The position numbers were made by a program, and so were the translations under genes. Below are positions 63,936 to 64,000 of a stretch of 64,000 bases of DNA, in pieces; the stretch's first letter is position 1; each line of letters begins with the position of its first letter. This DNA comes from Pelotomaculum thermopropionicum SI (GTDB lineage Bacteria; Bacillota; Desulfotomaculia; Desulfotomaculales; Pelotomaculaceae): assembly GCA_000010565.1 (NCBI GenBank), contig AP009389.1, positions 434,001 to 498,000 on the forward strand, read 5' to 3'. A model generated the notes under the pieces. The model did not search any database. It saw nothing but the letters and a program-made list of their open reading frames with translations, and had not been told where the DNA came from.

Positions 63936-64000
63936 ATGGCTTTTGGATATTGGGGTAAAGTACTTGAAATTGATCTCGGTTCTCAAACAACTAAAGAAGT
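63936..64000 (+). CDS. Aldehyde:ferredoxin oxidoreductase 3, 5' end only
   Basis: The first 21 codons, MAFGYWGKVLEIDLGSQTTKE, match the N-terminus of AOR-family tungsten enzymes (compare YGYTGNLLRVNLTSGEI in AOR 1). The ATG follows AAGGAGTG. The rest lies outside the window. It stands after tandem sigma-54 promoters and next to a sigma-54 activator, unlike the other two AOR genes. Its AT-rich codons match those of the activator. Confidence 0.8.
   Translation, partial: MAFGYWGKVLEIDLGSQTTKE

Overview
The window looks like chromosomal DNA of an anaerobic, probably thermophilic or syntrophic Firmicute of the Desulfotomaculum/Pelotomaculum type. This is inferred from the T-box leader, strong AGGAGG ribosome sites with many GTG/TTG starts, ferredoxin- and tungstopterin-linked oxidoreductases, and the absence of any oxygenase. 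Most genes have G+C-rich codon use. Two stretches (about 23160-25950 and 61500-64000) are clearly more AT-rich and look acquired.

Layout. 1-5300: two divergent, closely similar ArsB/NhaD-type ion transporters around a small gene, a hypothetical gene, a heptad-repeat coiled-coil gene and a TrkH/KtrB potassium channel subunit. 5480-10430: a LivKHMGF-type ABC uptake operon preceded by two 23-bp repeats, a promoter and a leader hairpin. 10430-18400: flagellar-type orphans (ylqG/ylqH), a LysE exporter, the AmmeMemoRadiSam genes with the B and A parts fused, a TGS GTPase and a processive-type glycosyltransferase. A 254-bp structured repeat occurs twice here, each copy lying between two copies of a terminator hairpin. 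18400-23160: an orphan tungstate/molybdate-type ABC ATPase, a T-box leader that reads as phenylalanine-specific in front of phenylacetate-CoA ligase, a polysaccharide deacetylase and a nitroreductase. 23160-25950: a degraded accessory patch with a frameshifted glycosyltransferase, an IS transposase fragment and a broken toxin-antitoxin pair.

25950-50400 is the metabolic core. An IclR-type regulator precedes an operon encoding a ferredoxin/BFD protein, an unrecognised 480-residue protein, a NadC-like protein with altered catalytic residues, and the three enzymes of the lower meta-cleavage route (hydratase, acylating acetaldehyde dehydrogenase, hydroxy-oxovalerate aldolase). In aerobes these finish aromatic ring cleavage, but no ring-cleaving oxygenase is present here. 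Next come three iron-type alcohol dehydrogenases, two aldehyde:ferredoxin oxidoreductases (AOR), a polyferredoxin, a molybdopterin-binding protein, two MoaD/ThiS-like proteins with GG tails, an E1-like ThiF/MoeB enzyme, a UbiD-type decarboxylase, an ADP-forming acyl-CoA synthetase with a DRTGG partner, and a Na+/solute symporter. Together they suggest interconversion of alcohol, aldehyde, acid and acyl-CoA with ferredoxin and NAD(P)H, with ATP gained by the ADP-forming synthetase.

50400-61600: a VapBC-type toxin-antitoxin pair, then the arginine operon argC-argJ-argB-argD-carB-argF and argG, with an ARG-box-like site over the promoter -10; carA and argH are not present. 61600-64000: an AT-rich island with a PAS/sigma-54 activator, palindromic ACATGTA boxes, two sigma-54 (-24/-12) promoters and the start of a third AOR gene that runs off the window.
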